Positions 1 to 9,339 are shown, counted from the first letter of the stretch. The stretch: 61,990 bases of DNA from Bifidobacterium myosotis (GCF_002259745.1 NZ_MWWW01000020.1:1-61990); one strand, 5' to 3'. Numbers and translations: made by a program. The notes: a model not told the origin generated them from the sequence alone.

Positions 1-1
1 A

Positions 2-424
2 TACGCCGTGTTGAAGAACCCCGACCATCTCACCGACCGGCAGGACGAATCCCTCGCCGCATTGAGGAACACGGATCCCAAGGGCCAGCTCTACCGCGCA
101 TGGCAGCTCAAGGAACTGCTGAGGAACCTGCTCAAGCACCCGCTCGGACAGGCCACCGCGGAACTCAAACACTGGGTGTTCTGGGCGTCCCACAGCCGCA
201 TCCCCGAGATCGTCGAACTCTCCCAAAAGATCCGCAGACGGCGGCCCGACATCCTGCGCACGATCGAGCTGGGCTACTCCAACGCCAGACTCGAGGCGTT
301 CAACAACAGGATCAAGGTCACCATCCGCATGGCCTACGGCTTCCACCACGTGGACAACCTCATCGCCCTGATCATGCTCCGATGCGGCGGCCTCGACATC
401 CGACTACCAAAGCCCACAACCTAA
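2..424 (+). CDS. ISL3-family transposase, C-terminal part (5' end outside window)
   Basis: The reading frame is open from base 2, so the gene begins before the window; about 140 C-terminal residues remain, ending at TAA. Families of this type (IS204/IS1001/IS1096/IS1165, DDE_Tnp_ISL3) end with a conserved block in which the last catalytic acid lies in an 'SNARxExxNNxIK' context. Here that block reads SNARLEAFNNRIK, followed by RMAYGFHHVDN, the usual family continuation. The enzyme would cut and join element ends. Whether the upstream part is intact cannot be seen. A small inverted-repeat element follows 52 bp downstream. The family call is secure; activity is unknown. Confidence 0.88.
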   Translation, partial: YAVLKNPDHLTDRQDESLAALRNTDPKGQLYRAWQLKELLRNLLKHPLGQATAELKHWVFWASHSRIPEIVELSQKIRRRRPDILRTIELGYSNARLEAFNNRIKVTIRMAYGFHHVDNLIALIMLRCGGLDIRLPKPTT

Positions 425-476
425 CCCACGAAAACAGCACAAGCCTCATTAATAAACGAATTTCTGGCGCGGCATA

Positions 477-661
477 CTAGTGGTCCGTCTCACAAATAAT
501 TGAGGGTCCCAACTTCTGTCTCTCCCCCAGTCAGCTTCGCTGCCAGCCCCCTCATCAGAGGGGTCAACTCTGTATGCCCGCCATGATGATACGGAGCTCA
601 CCAGCCTCCCCTCGTCATAGGGGGCCAACACCACTCAAGCAATGACAAGACGGACCACTAG
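477..661. mobile_element. MITE-like element with perfect 14-bp terminal inverted repeats
   Basis: CTAGTGGTCCGTCT at 477–490 is the exact reverse complement of AGACGGACCACTAG at 648–661, enclosing 185 bp with no convincing gene. The interior carries a copy of the CCCTCATCAGAGGGG/CAGCTTCGCTG hairpin repeat seen elsewhere in the window. It lies just after the transposase fragment. I see no clear target-site duplication outside the ends, so an insertion-sequence remnant or a large stem-loop are alternatives. Confidence 0.5.
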
Positions 662-680
662 ATGAAACAAATCCGTGGCG

Positions 681-1670
681 TCAGCTGAAGTATGAGACGA
701 TCTCCTCGACGGTGCCGTACGCGGACTGCGCACCGAGCTTGGTGGCGGCATACGCGGAGACGTACGAACCGATCTGGGCGGACTGGAGCAACGTGTACCC
801 GGCGGCGAGGCTGGCGAGCACGGTGCCCATGAACGAATCCCCACAGCCGGTGGTGTCAACGGCATCCACCTGCACGGCGGAGACGCGGTGCCAGCGCCCG
901 TCCTCGATCACGATGGAACCGGAGGCACCGAGCGTCACGATGGCCCGGTCGAACCCGTAGTCCACGAAGCGCGATGTCACCTCATACCAGTCGTAATCGG
1001 CACCGCCGTCGTCCGGCAATCCGAGCAGCTGCGCCACCTCATGCTGGTTGACGAGCAGGATGTCGGTGGCCTCCACGAGTTCGTGGGGCAGCTCGTCCAT
1101 GAACGGGGAATCGTTGAGCAGCACAGTCACGCCCGCGTCGTGTGCGGTCTCCGCGGCCGCGATCACAGTGGAGATCGGGCTTTCGAGGCACAGTCCCAAC
1201 ACCGCGCACTCGGCGATGGTGGCACGGTGCGACTGCACATATCCGGCGGTAGCCTTGGCATTGGAGCCCGGCGAATAGACGATGGTGTTCTCGCCCTCGG
1301 CGCTCACCGTGATAAGCGTGGTGCCGCTGGGGCCCTCCACATGCAGGATGTCGGTGGTATCCACGCCGGCCTCGTCGAGCTTGCCGATCAGGAAGTCCGC
1401 GTTGGCGTCCTCCCCCACCGCGCCCAGCATCCTCACGTTCGCGCCGAGGCGGGCGGCTGCGGAAGCCTGATTGGCTCCTTTGCCGCCTGGCAGAATCCGC
1501 ATGGCACCACCATTGACGGTTTCACCGGGTTTGGGCAGCCGCTTGGTGGTGACGGTGTAGTCGGCGTTCATCGAGCCGACCACGATCACCGAGGCGGGCG
1601 CCTCGCCCAATGCTTCCAATCGGGCCCGAACCGGCTCGGGCATACGTTCATGCTCTTCTCTGTTTTCCAT
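681..1670 (-). CDS. rbsK: Ribokinase (PfkB-family sugar kinase)
   Basis: A 329-residue PfkB-family kinase, expected to phosphorylate ribose to ribose 5-phosphate in the cytoplasm. The N-terminal signature includes VVGSMNADYTV and the glycine-rich GGKGANQA substrate-binding motif near residue 63. The C-terminal PfkB signature DTTGCGDSFMG carries the catalytic Asp and anion hole. Length fits the family (about 300–330), with a short N-terminal extension of about 25 residues. The start at 1670 has a weak AAGGG upstream. It is the second gene after a permease 72 bp upstream on the same strand, suggesting uptake and phosphorylation of a pentose or nucleoside-derived sugar. Ribose as substrate is inferred from motif similarity. 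Confidence 0.85.
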   Translation of the reverse strand: MENREEHERMPEPVRARLEALGEAPASVIVVGSMNADYTVTTKRLPKPGETVNGGAMRILPGGKGANQASAAARLGANVRMLGAVGEDANADFLIGKLDEAGVDTTDILHVEGPSGTTLITVSAEGENTIVYSPGSNAKATAGYVQSHRATIAECAVLGLCLESPISTVIAAAETAHDAGVTVLLNDSPFMDELPHELVEATDILLVNQHEVAQLLGLPDDGGADYDWYEVTSRFVDYGFDRAIVTLGASGSIVIEDGRWHRVSAVQVDAVDTTGCGDSFMGTVLASLAAGYTLLQSAQIGSYVSAYAATKLGAQSAYGTVEEIVSYFS

Positions 1671-1742
1671 GGGCCCTTAGCATAGTAGCGGGCGGGCCCA
1701 AGTGGATTCGAGACGGCCGACACAAGGGCATCGGGGGGCATC

Positions 1743-2960
1743 TCAGCCGCGCAGCTTGCGCAGGCGTTCGTGCATGATGACCATGAGCACGAGGAACAGC
1801 AGCAGATACCACGGGTACAGGCTGATGGTCACATACTGGGCGATGACGCCGAACAGCGGCGGCATGAGCAGCGTGCCGAAATAGGCGCAGGCCATCTGCA
1901 CGCCCACAATAGCCTGTGAGTTCTCCTCGCCGAAGTACGCGGGCGTCGAGTGGATGACGCACGGGTAGATCGGCGCGCAACCCAGTCCCACGATGATCAG
2001 ACCGGCCACGACGCCCATGTGATGCGGCAGCGGCAGAAACATCGTGACCACGCCGAGGAGCACCAGCACCTGGCCGATGCGGATCATCACCGGGTCGCGG
2101 AACCGCATGGTCAGGAATCCGGAGAGCGCACGCCCCACGGTGATGCCCACGTAGAACAGGCTGGCCCAGTTGGCCGCCGTGACCTTGTCCACGCCGGCGT
2201 GCATCACCATGTAGCTGGACGCCCATAGGCCGGCGGTGCTCTCGATGGCGCAGTAGCAGAAGAACATGATGAGGATTTCCTTGGCGCCACGGATCGCCAG
2301 CACACCGGCCACGCCAAGCGGCTTGCGTTCCGCGCCGGCGGGCGAGGTCGCGTCGGCCCCGGCACCCTCACCGGCCGCGCTGTCACCGCCATTTACCTCG
2401 GCCACCGCGCGGCCGCGCGACTGCCATAGCGGTAGGCTCAGCACCAGGATCACCGTGAGCACGATCTGCAGGATGGCGATGTACCGGTACCCCCACGGCC
2501 ACCCCTGCCCGTTGGAGAGCGCGTAGCCCATGATGTACGGGCCGATCGAGGCGCCGACGCCCCACATGCAGTGCAGCCAGCTCATATGGCGGCTCTCGTA
2601 GTGGATGGCGACATAGTTGTTGAGCGCCGCGTCCACGCCGCCCGCACCCAGACCATACGGCACGGCGATGAGCAGCAGCACCCAGTAGTTCGGGGCCACG
2701 GAGAAGCCGGCCAGCGCCATGGCGGTCAAGGCCACCGAAACCGCGGTGATGCGCCCCGTGCCGAAACGCAGCGTCATACGGTCGGACAGCAACGCCGAGA
2801 CGATGGTGAACATCGAAATGACCGCGGAGATGCCACCCGCCCACGAGACCGGCACCGCAAGGTCCTGGCTCATGGTCGGCCACGCCGCGCCGAGCAGCGC
2901 GTCCGGCAATCCCAAGCTGATGAACGCCACATATATCACCGCAAGCAGCAGACTGGCCAT
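1743..2960 (-). CDS. MFS permease (FucP-like sugar transporter)
   Basis: 405 residues with about 12 hydrophobic segments in two six-helix halves, separated by a polar loop near residues 180–215. The first helix carries the LGLPDALLGAAWP phrase typical of MFS permeases of the fucose/sugar class. The start ATG at 2960 is preceded by a strong GGGAGG ribosome-binding site. It is the first gene of an operon with ribokinase, so a pentose or nucleoside is the likely cargo (inference). A CG-centred palindrome in the leader may be a LacI-type operator. The protein family is clear; the substrate is not. Confidence 0.78.
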   Translation of the reverse strand: MASLLLAVIYVAFISLGLPDALLGAAWPTMSQDLAVPVSWAGGISAVISMFTIVSALLSDRMTLRFGTGRITAVSVALTAMALAGFSVAPNYWVLLLIAVPYGLGAGGVDAALNNYVAIHYESRHMSWLHCMWGVGASIGPYIMGYALSNGQGWPWGYRYIAILQIVLTVILVLSLPLWQSRGRAVAEVNGGDSAAGEGAGADATSPAGAERKPLGVAGVLAIRGAKEILIMFFCYCAIESTAGLWASSYMVMHAGVDKVTAANWASLFYVGITVGRALSGFLTMRFRDPVMIRIGQVLVLLGVVTMFLPLPHHMGVVAGLIIVGLGCAPIYPCVIHSTPAYFGEENSQAIVGVQMACAYFGTLLMPPLFGVIAQYVTISLYPWYLLLFLVLMVIMHERLRKLRG

Positions 2961-2985
2961 TACGCGATTCCTCCCATCGTCGCAG

Positions 2986-2995
2986 ACAACGTTGT
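2986..2995. promoter_or_regulatory. CG-centred palindrome, possible LacI-family operator
   Basis: ACAACGTTGT is a perfect 10-bp palindrome centred on CG, 26 bp upstream of the permease start and close to the probable transcription start. LacI-family operators are typically CG-centred palindromes of this kind. No regulator gene is adjacent, so the assignment is tentative. Confidence 0.35.
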
Positions 2996-3151
2996 GATAA
3001 CGATGTCACCAGATTACCAAGTGGTCACTAGCCAACACGCGGACGAACGTACATTAATTCTCACCACAACCTCTGGCACAGGCGTCACGCCACGCAACCG
3101 CGCACGTCACGGCCGCGCGGCACCGCCGACGCCGCAATGCAGCCGCACGGC

Positions 3152-3220
3152 ATATCGAAATTCGATATGAAACAACTGTAAAGAATCGTTTTACGATAGA
3201 CATATATCGAATATCGATAT
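3152..3220. promoter_or_regulatory. Duplicated ATATCGA-N3-TCGATAT operators at a promoter
   Basis: Two perfect inverted repeats with the same arms, ATATCGA-N3-TCGATAT, lie at 3152–3168 and 3204–3220. A third, related palindrome ATCGT-TTT-ACGAT lies between them at 3185–3197. The downstream copy abuts a -10-like TATCAT (3218–3223), 11 bp before the ATG at 3235. No ribosome-binding site is visible, so a leaderless or near-leaderless transcript is likely and a protein bound here would cover the promoter. The cognate regulator is not in the window. Confidence 0.65.
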
Positions 3221-3234
3221 CATACGATGCAGGC

Positions 3235-4770
3235 ATGAGCACCACCACCAAGCAATATCCGGACGACACAACCCCCGAAGCGGGCACCTCCGCATCACTC
3301 GCAACCACCCAATCCACGGTCGCCTCATCCGCAACCGCCTCATCCGCAACCGCCTCATCTGCAACCACCTCATCTGCAACCGCGCAGTCTGCGGACACGT
3401 CACCCGCGGAGTCACCGCTCCCGAATGAAGCATCATCCGCCGCACCGACGCCTTCAATGCGCCGTCGCAGCGCCCTGATCGCCGCGGCGCTCGTCATCCC
3501 GTTCGTCTTCGACCAGCTCATCATCGTCCCTCCTTCGTTTACGAGCGGCGCGGGCACCACCGGCTGGCTTCCATGGGGCGTCCTCTGCCTTGTCATCCTC
3601 GCGACCGGTGTCCTGCTGTTCGCCGACAGGGCCCGCCGCACGCCGATGTGGTGGATCGTCGGCGCCGTCGCCGCGTTCTGCGCGGCATGGCTGGTCGCCC
3701 ACGATGCCTCGTTGGCGGCCGATTGGCGCAACGCCTCCGGTCCGACGCCGAACTTCTGGTACTCGCTGATCACCGGCTACCTTGCCCTGCCGGCGTTGCT
3801 CATGCTGTTTCTGCAGCTGTCGAGCGCAACCTTCGACATCCGTCGTCCGGCCACGCTGATCGCGGACTGGTTCCTCGGATGGACGGTCAGCCCGTTCTCG
3901 CGCTGGCCGCTGCTCATCGACACGCTCGCACGGCTCGTCGATACGGCAACGCATCCGGATGGCAACGATGTCACGTCGCGATCGCCGGAGACCACACTGC
4001 GCAAAATCGGCATCGCGCTGCTCATCAGCCTGCCGATCCTCTGCCTGCTGACCCCGCTGCTCATGCAGGCGGACGAGGTGTTCGCCTACGGCGTGACCCA
4101 CATGTTCGAACATATCGACCTCACGGGGTTCCTCTTCCATGCCGCCGTGGTCGTCATCCCCGCGCCGTTCCTGTTCTCATTGCTGGCGAGCGTGGAAACC
4201 CGGACCACGGAGCCGGAACTCGACGGCCTGCGGCGGGCCGAGCGACGCCGTCCGTTCGACCCGACCATCGCCGCGGTGGTGCTCGGACTCGTGCTGGCGT
4301 TGTACGCCGTGTTCTGCATCATCCAGTTCACGTTCTTGTTCGCCGGCGCGGGTCTGCCTGCCGGCTACACGTACGCCGAATACGCGCGTCAGGGCTTCTT
4401 CCAGCTGCTGTTCGTGGCCGCGCTCAATCTGGCGGGCTACGGCGTCGTGATGACGTTCGCGCCACGCACCAGAACGATGATCGGCCTCGAAATCGGCCTC
4501 ATCACGGCGACCGTCGTGATGCTTGCCTCCTCGGCCACCCGTCTGGGCCTGTACATCGCCGCCTATGGAATGACCTGGCTCAGGTGGCTGTCGCTGACGT
4601 TCATCGCGTTGCTCGCGGTAATCCTGCTGCTGGCGCTGGTCCGTCTTTTCCGCGAACGTCTGCCGCTGATCGCCGTCGGATTCATCCTGGTACTCGTCTG
4701 GTGGGTGGCGCTGGGGCTGAGCGATCCGGACTGGGTAATCATGTCGTGGAACGCTAAACTGGGGGTATGA
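3235..4770 (+). CDS. Multi-pass membrane protein, DUF4153/DUF4173-like
   Basis: 511 residues. The first 75 are Ser/Thr/Ala-rich and hydrophilic, with the near-repeats ATASSATASSATTSSAT. About eleven hydrophobic segments follow. The block SRWPLLIDTLARL and the YTYAEYARQGFFQLLFVAALN stretch resemble the DUF4153/DUF4173 membrane family, whose function is unknown. The stop overlaps the start of the next gene in ATGA, so the two are translationally coupled and probably work together at the membrane. The promoter region carries duplicated palindromic operators, which suggests tight transcriptional control. The start at 3235 fits a leaderless transcript. The family call is by recognition of overall pattern. 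Confidence 0.68.
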   Translation: MSTTTKQYPDDTTPEAGTSASLATTQSTVASSATASSATASSATTSSATAQSADTSPAESPLPNEASSAAPTPSMRRRSALIAAALVIPFVFDQLIIVPPSFTSGAGTTGWLPWGVLCLVILATGVLLFADRARRTPMWWIVGAVAAFCAAWLVAHDASLAADWRNASGPTPNFWYSLITGYLALPALLMLFLQLSSATFDIRRPATLIADWFLGWTVSPFSRWPLLIDTLARLVDTATHPDGNDVTSRSPETTLRKIGIALLISLPILCLLTPLLMQADEVFAYGVTHMFEHIDLTGFLFHAAVVVIPAPFLFSLLASVETRTTEPELDGLRRAERRRPFDPTIAAVVLGLVLALYAVFCIIQFTFLFAGAGLPAGYTYAEYARQGFFQLLFVAALNLAGYGVVMTFAPRTRTMIGLEIGLITATVVMLASSATRLGLYIAAYGMTWLRWLSLTFIALLAVILLLALVRLFRERLPLIAVGFILVLVWWVALGLSDPDWVIMSWNAKLGV

Positions 4771-6683
4771 GCGCCCCAAACCCGCAACAGCCGCAACAGC
4801 CACAGCAGCCTTCATACGGCCCATCCGCTTCACCGCGATCCGGGCAATCCCCGCAATCTCCAGAACAGCCATACGCCACGCAGCCAAACGGCCCGCACGT
4901 CCAGACGCCCCGACCCTACGGTCAAACGGCGCGGCCCATGCCGCCGGCATCGTTCGCACCGCCGACATCACCGGTGCCGCCGGCCTCCCCGATTTCGTCA
5001 ACAGCCGCCGTACCGCCGACGCCGCCCCGGCGGAGGATGCCGACCTGGCTCGTCATCGTCATCGCCCTCATCGTGGCGATCGCGCTCAACATCGCCATCA
5101 TCTTCGGCATCACCAAGGGCGTGGGCGCGCTCATCCGCTCGGCCGGCGAACATGTCAGCAGCATCCACATCGACGACATGACCGTTCACGGCACCACCCC
5201 CGCTCCCGCCCCAGCTGCACGGCCCGATTCCGTAGGCGCCGCATTCGACAAGTACTATACGCAGGGCTACTCGTGGAAGCCATGCGATCAGGGCGACGCC
5301 TGCGCCACGTTCAAGGCCCCGTCCGACTGGTCCGACCCGAATTCGAGTCCCATCGAACTGCATGCAGCCATCCATTTCGCCGACGATATGCCCATGGGCA
5401 CGGTGTTCGTCAACCCCGGTGGCCCGGGAGCTTCGGGCGCGGACTGGCTCAACGACTTCGTCAAGTACACCGCGACCGACGACCTGCGCGGGTCTTACGA
5501 CATCATCGCCTTCGACCCCCGCGGCGTGGCCGATTCCACGCCCGTCACCTGTGGCGACGATCCGAAGCTGCTGGACGAGTACTTCCTCGCCGGCCCGATT
5601 GCCGCCGACAATATCGACCAAAGCCGCGCGCTCGCCGACCGGTTCGCCGCAGCTTGTCGCGCGTCGAGCAGCGATATCATCGACCACGTTGACACGCAGT
5701 CCGTGGCACGCGACCTCGATATGATGCGCGCGCTCGCCGGGCAGAATTACCTGAACTATCTCGGATTCTCGTACGGCACCTACATCGGCTCCACCTATGC
5801 GGCCCTGTTCCCCAAGCAGACGGGCCGCATCGTGCTGGACGGCGCGATCAACCCCGCTGAGGACGCGTCCACCTCGACCATCGAGCAGGCGGTCGGATTC
5901 GAGAACGCACTCACCTCGTATCTCGACTACTGCCTGAAGCATGACGGGACGAACGGTGGAAGCGACGACAGCAACGACAGCGACAGCAACACCTGCCCGT
6001 TCAAGGGCATGGACGCGGCCGGCGCGAAGCAACGAATCCAATCGTGGCTCTCGGAGGCGGATCGGCGCCCGTGGCCCACATCCAGCGGCAAGACGATGAA
6101 CAGCGTCACGATGATGTACGGCATCATCATGCCTCTGTATTCGCAGGAGAACTGGTCGTATCTGACGAAGGGGTTCGGCGAGCTCGCTTCCGAAGGCAAG
6201 GCCGACACACTGCTGTTCCTGGCCGACACGTATCTGGGCCGTGCGCCGAACGGCACCTACACGGACAATTCGATGGAGGCCAATCTGGCCGTCAACTGTC
6301 TGGACGACCCCGCCACCTCGGATATGGACAAAGAGGCGGAGATCGCCAAGGAGCTCAATGATAGGGCGCCCACGTTCGGCAGGTTCATGGCGTACGGCAA
6401 CATCGGCTGCGAGGCGCTGAGACAGGACCGATCCCATATCGAACGGCTCGACTATTCCGCGCCCGGAACCGATCCGATTCTCGTGGTGGGCACCACGGGC
6501 GACCCGGCCACACCCTACCAGTCAGCGGTGAATCTCGCGAATCTGCTGAGCTCCGGCGTACTGCTCACCTACAAGGGCGAAGGGCACACGGCATACTCCC
6601 GCACGAATTCCTGCGTGGCTGATGTCGTGGACGACTATCTCACGAAGGGCGAGGCGCCCAAGCAGGACGTGACCTGCGGCTGA
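4767..6683 (+). CDS. Membrane-anchored alpha/beta hydrolase, TAP-like peptidase
   Basis: 638 residues. A Gln/Pro-rich cytoplasmic tail of about 90 residues (PQQPQQPQQP) is followed by one transmembrane helix at about 92–115 and an extracellular hydrolase domain. The oxyanion motif GGPGASG, the nucleophile elbow GFSYG (Ser335), an Asp in TGDPATP (Asp579) and the catalytic His in GEGHTAY (His607) form the triad of the tripeptidyl-aminopeptidase/proline-iminopeptidase-like family, with a TAP C-terminal domain. It probably cleaves short peptides outside the membrane. It overlaps the preceding membrane-protein gene by 4 bp. The exact substrate is unknown. Confidence 0.85.
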   Translation: MSAPNPQQPQQPQQPSYGPSASPRSGQSPQSPEQPYATQPNGPHVQTPRPYGQTARPMPPASFAPPTSPVPPASPISSTAAVPPTPPRRRMPTWLVIVIALIVAIALNIAIIFGITKGVGALIRSAGEHVSSIHIDDMTVHGTTPAPAPAARPDSVGAAFDKYYTQGYSWKPCDQGDACATFKAPSDWSDPNSSPIELHAAIHFADDMPMGTVFVNPGGPGASGADWLNDFVKYTATDDLRGSYDIIAFDPRGVADSTPVTCGDDPKLLDEYFLAGPIAADNIDQSRALADRFAAACRASSSDIIDHVDTQSVARDLDMMRALAGQNYLNYLGFSYGTYIGSTYAALFPKQTGRIVLDGAINPAEDASTSTIEQAVGFENALTSYLDYCLKHDGTNGGSDDSNDSDSNTCPFKGMDAAGAKQRIQSWLSEADRRPWPTSSGKTMNSVTMMYGIIMPLYSQENWSYLTKGFGELASEGKADTLLFLADTYLGRAPNGTYTDNSMEANLAVNCLDDPATSDMDKEAEIAKELNDRAPTFGRFMAYGNIGCEALRQDRSHIERLDYSAPGTDPILVVGTTGDPATPYQSAVNLANLLSSGVLLTYKGEGHTAYSRTNSCVADVVDDYLTKGEAPKQDVTCG

Positions 6684-6690
6684 CAACGAC

Positions 6691-6731
6691 GTGGCGCCGG
6701 CACACGGTCGAAACCCGCATGCCGGCGCCAC
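6691..6731. terminator. GC-rich hairpin between convergent genes
   Basis: GTGGCGCCGGC (6691–6701) and GCCGGCGCCAC (6721–6731) form a perfect 11-bp stem 8 bp after the hydrolase stop. There is no T-run. It can serve either strand between convergent genes. Confidence 0.55.
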
Positions 6732-6800
6732 CTCATCAGCCATCAGTCAGAGCGCCGGAGCCGCCGATGCGGCACATGGCAATCCGACTGAGACCATCCG

Positions 6801-9164
6801 TCACGTATCGATCTTGGAGCGATCGAAGTCATCGGCGTTGTCCACGATGAACTGCTTGCGGGGCGGCACGTCGTCGCCCATGAGCAGGCTGAACACCTCG
6901 GAGGCCTGCGCGGCGTCCTCCATGCGGATGCGGCGCAGCATGCGCGTACGCGGGTCCATGGTGGTGTCGGCCAATTGGTCGGCGTCCATCTCGCCCAGAC
7001 CCTTGTATCGCTGGATGTCGTCGGCGTAGCCGATATGCTTGGCGTCCAATTCGGCGAGCTTGTCGGCCAGCTCGTCGTCCGAATACGTGTACAGGTACTC
7101 GCCCTTGTGTGAGCCGGTGAGCGCGATGCGATGCAGCGGAGGCACGGCCGCATACACGTAGCCATGCTCGATGAGCGGGCGCATGTACCGGTAGAACAGC
7201 GTGAGCAGCAGGATGCGGATGTGCGCGCCATCCACATCGGCATCGGTCATCATGATGATCTTGTGGTACCGGGACTGTTCGATGTCGAAGCTCTGGCCCG
7301 AGCCGGCGCCCACCACCTGGATGATGGCCGCGCACTCCTTGTTGGACAGCATCTGCGTGATGGACGCCTTCTGCACGTTGAGGATCTTGCCTCGGATCGG
7401 CAGCAGCGCCTGAAAGCCCGCGTTGCGCGCGGCTTTGGCGGTGCCGAGTGCGGAATCGCCCTCCACGATGAACAGTTCGGCCACGTCATCGTTGCCCGGC
7501 TGGCAGTCGGACAGCTTGGCCGGCATCGACGCGGATTCGAGCGCGTTCTTGCGCCGCGTGACCTCCTTGGCCTTGCGCGACTGGATGCGCGCATGCATCT
7601 CGCCCACGATCTTCTCGAGCACGCGGCCGGACTGTTCCTTGTAGCCGCGCTTGGCGCCGGTGATCATCTCGCCGAACTGCTTGTCGGTGATGCGGGTGAC
7701 GATCGGCTTGACCTGGGCTGTGCCGAGCACGTCCTTGGTCTGGCCCTGGAACTGGGGTTCGGCCACGCGCGCGGTGACCACGGCGACGAGACCGGCCTGG
7801 ATGTCGTCGCGCTCCACCTTCATGGCGGAGTCCTTGAGGTTCACCTTGAGCCTGCGGGCGTTGTCCTCCACGGCCTTGCGAATCTGCTTGGTGATGGCGT
7901 TCATGAAGCCGTCCACATGCGTACCGCCGCCGGGGGTCTCCACGATGTTCACGAAGCTGCGGATCACGGTGTCGTACCCGTTGACCCAGCGCAGGGCGAT
8001 GTCGATGCCGCAGGTGCGTTCGATCTCCTGGGCGTGCAGCTCGCCGCCCTCGCCCACTGCCTGGGTCTCCTCCTTGTAGGTGCCCTCGCCTTGGATGCGC
8101 CAGATGTCGGAAATGGGCTCGCCCTTGGACAGGAAGTCCACGAAATCCTTCACGCCGCCGGTGTGGCGGAACTCCACGACGCGCGGGTGGGCCGGCTGCT
8201 CGCCGAACGCGCCGTCGGACATCTCGCCGGAAGCGCCGAAGGAGAAGTCCTCGTCCCGTTCGCCGGCGTCAATGGCATTCCCCTCGCTCCCGTCCGAACC
8301 GTTTTCGGATGGGACGTCCCCGATCCGAGCGTCCGCCACGGATGTCGGCTCCAGGACATCGGCTTTCGCGCCGGTGCCCGACGAATCCTCCACGTCCGAC
8401 GGCCCGATCGTTTCGGATGAGACTCCGTCGCCTGTCTCCGACACGTTCTCGTCCGGCACGTTCTCGTCGATGATGGCGATCTTGAGCCCCGGCACCAGGA
8501 AGCTGGTCTGACGCACGCGGTCCACAAGCTGTTCGTATGAGAATTCGGCGGTCTTGTTGAAGATCTCCGGGTCCGCCCAGTAGCGGATGCGGGTGCCGGT
8601 GGTCTTGGGACTCACCGTGCCGATGATCTCGAGTTCGGTCGGACGGTTCTTGCGAGTGCGTTTGAACGGCGAATCCGGGGAGGGATTGGCCGGGTCGGCG
8701 TCCGTGTAGACGCCCGGATGGCCTTGGTGGAAAGCCATGTGATGGGTTTTGCCGTCGCGGTCCACCTCCACGTCGAGTCGCGAGCTCAGGGCGTTGACCA
8801 CCGAGGAGCCCACACCGTGCAGGCCGCCGACCGCGTTATACGAGGAATTGCCGAACTTCGCTCCGGCGTGCAGCTTGGTGAGCACCACCTCCACGCCGGA
8901 CAGTCCGGTCTTGGGCTCCTTGTCCACCGGGATGCCTCGGCCGTTGTCCGCCACCTCCACGGAACCGTCAGTGTGCAACGTCACGACGATATTGGTGCAG
9001 AAGCCAGCCAGAGCCTCATCCACCGAATTGTCGATGATCTCCCACAGGCAGTGCATAAGACCCTGGGAATCGGTGGTACCGATGTACATGCCGGGACGCT
9101 TGCGTACCGCGTCCAGACCCTCAAGGACGGCAAGGTCCTTGGCGCCGTATTCTTCTGTGGCCAT
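6801..9164 (-). CDS. parE: DNA topoisomerase IV subunit B (type IIA, GyrB/ParE family)
   Basis: 787 residues. The ATPase domain shows EIIDNSVDEALAG and GRGIPVD plus GGLHGVGSSVVNALS; the TOPRIM domain shows EGDSALG and the metal-binding DADVDGAHI; the C-terminus ends in the GyrB-type RYKGLGEMDADQL block. With a partner A subunit it decatenates and relaxes DNA by ATP-driven double-strand passage. Adjacency to the principal sigma gene is the usual place of the parE-type copy rather than dnaA-linked gyrB, hence the symbol. Unusual: an Asp/Glu/Ser-rich insertion of roughly 95 residues (about 232–325) interrupts the domain after the ATP-binding region. The start at 9164 is preceded by AAAGGACT. Confidence 0.85.
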   Translation of the reverse strand: MATEEYGAKDLAVLEGLDAVRKRPGMYIGTTDSQGLMHCLWEIIDNSVDEALAGFCTNIVVTLHTDGSVEVADNGRGIPVDKEPKTGLSGVEVVLTKLHAGAKFGNSSYNAVGGLHGVGSSVVNALSSRLDVEVDRDGKTHHMAFHQGHPGVYTDADPANPSPDSPFKRTRKNRPTELEIIGTVSPKTTGTRIRYWADPEIFNKTAEFSYEQLVDRVRQTSFLVPGLKIAIIDENVPDENVSETGDGVSSETIGPSDVEDSSGTGAKADVLEPTSVADARIGDVPSENGSDGSEGNAIDAGERDEDFSFGASGEMSDGAFGEQPAHPRVVEFRHTGGVKDFVDFLSKGEPISDIWRIQGEGTYKEETQAVGEGGELHAQEIERTCGIDIALRWVNGYDTVIRSFVNIVETPGGGTHVDGFMNAITKQIRKAVEDNARRLKVNLKDSAMKVERDDIQAGLVAVVTARVAEPQFQGQTKDVLGTAQVKPIVTRITDKQFGEMITGAKRGYKEQSGRVLEKIVGEMHARIQSRKAKEVTRRKNALESASMPAKLSDCQPGNDDVAELFIVEGDSALGTAKAARNAGFQALLPIRGKILNVQKASITQMLSNKECAAIIQVVGAGSGQSFDIEQSRYHKIIMMTDADVDGAHIRILLLTLFYRYMRPLIEHGYVYAAVPPLHRIALTGSHKGEYLYTYSDDELADKLAELDAKHIGYADDIQRYKGLGEMDADQLADTTMDPRTRMLRRIRMEDAAQASEVFSLLMGDDVPPRKQFIVDNADDFDRSKIDT

Positions 9165-9221
9165 AGTCCTTTTCTATCTCTACACACATCAGGCATCCCC
9201 GCCGGGCGGGGCACCGAAATG

Positions 9222-9339
9222 GATGGCTCCGTCGCGGGATCGCGCTGCCGAGCAGCGGCCAACGGATGGCTCCGTCGCCGGACAGTCCACTGGACTGTCC
9301 CACTCCTCGCGTGATCGCGCTGCCAAGCGGCGCGATCAC
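9222..9339. repeat. Short direct repeats and two hairpins between rpoD and parE
   Basis: GGATGGCTCCGTCGC occurs twice (about 9222 and 9261) and GATCGCGCTGCC twice. GGACAGTCCA/TGGACTGTCC (9280–9300) is a palindrome. GTGATCGCGC (9311–9320) pairs with GCGCGATCAC (9330–9339), the latter overlapping the sigma-factor stop codon. The hairpins probably end rpoD transcription; no clear T-run is present. Confidence 0.5.
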
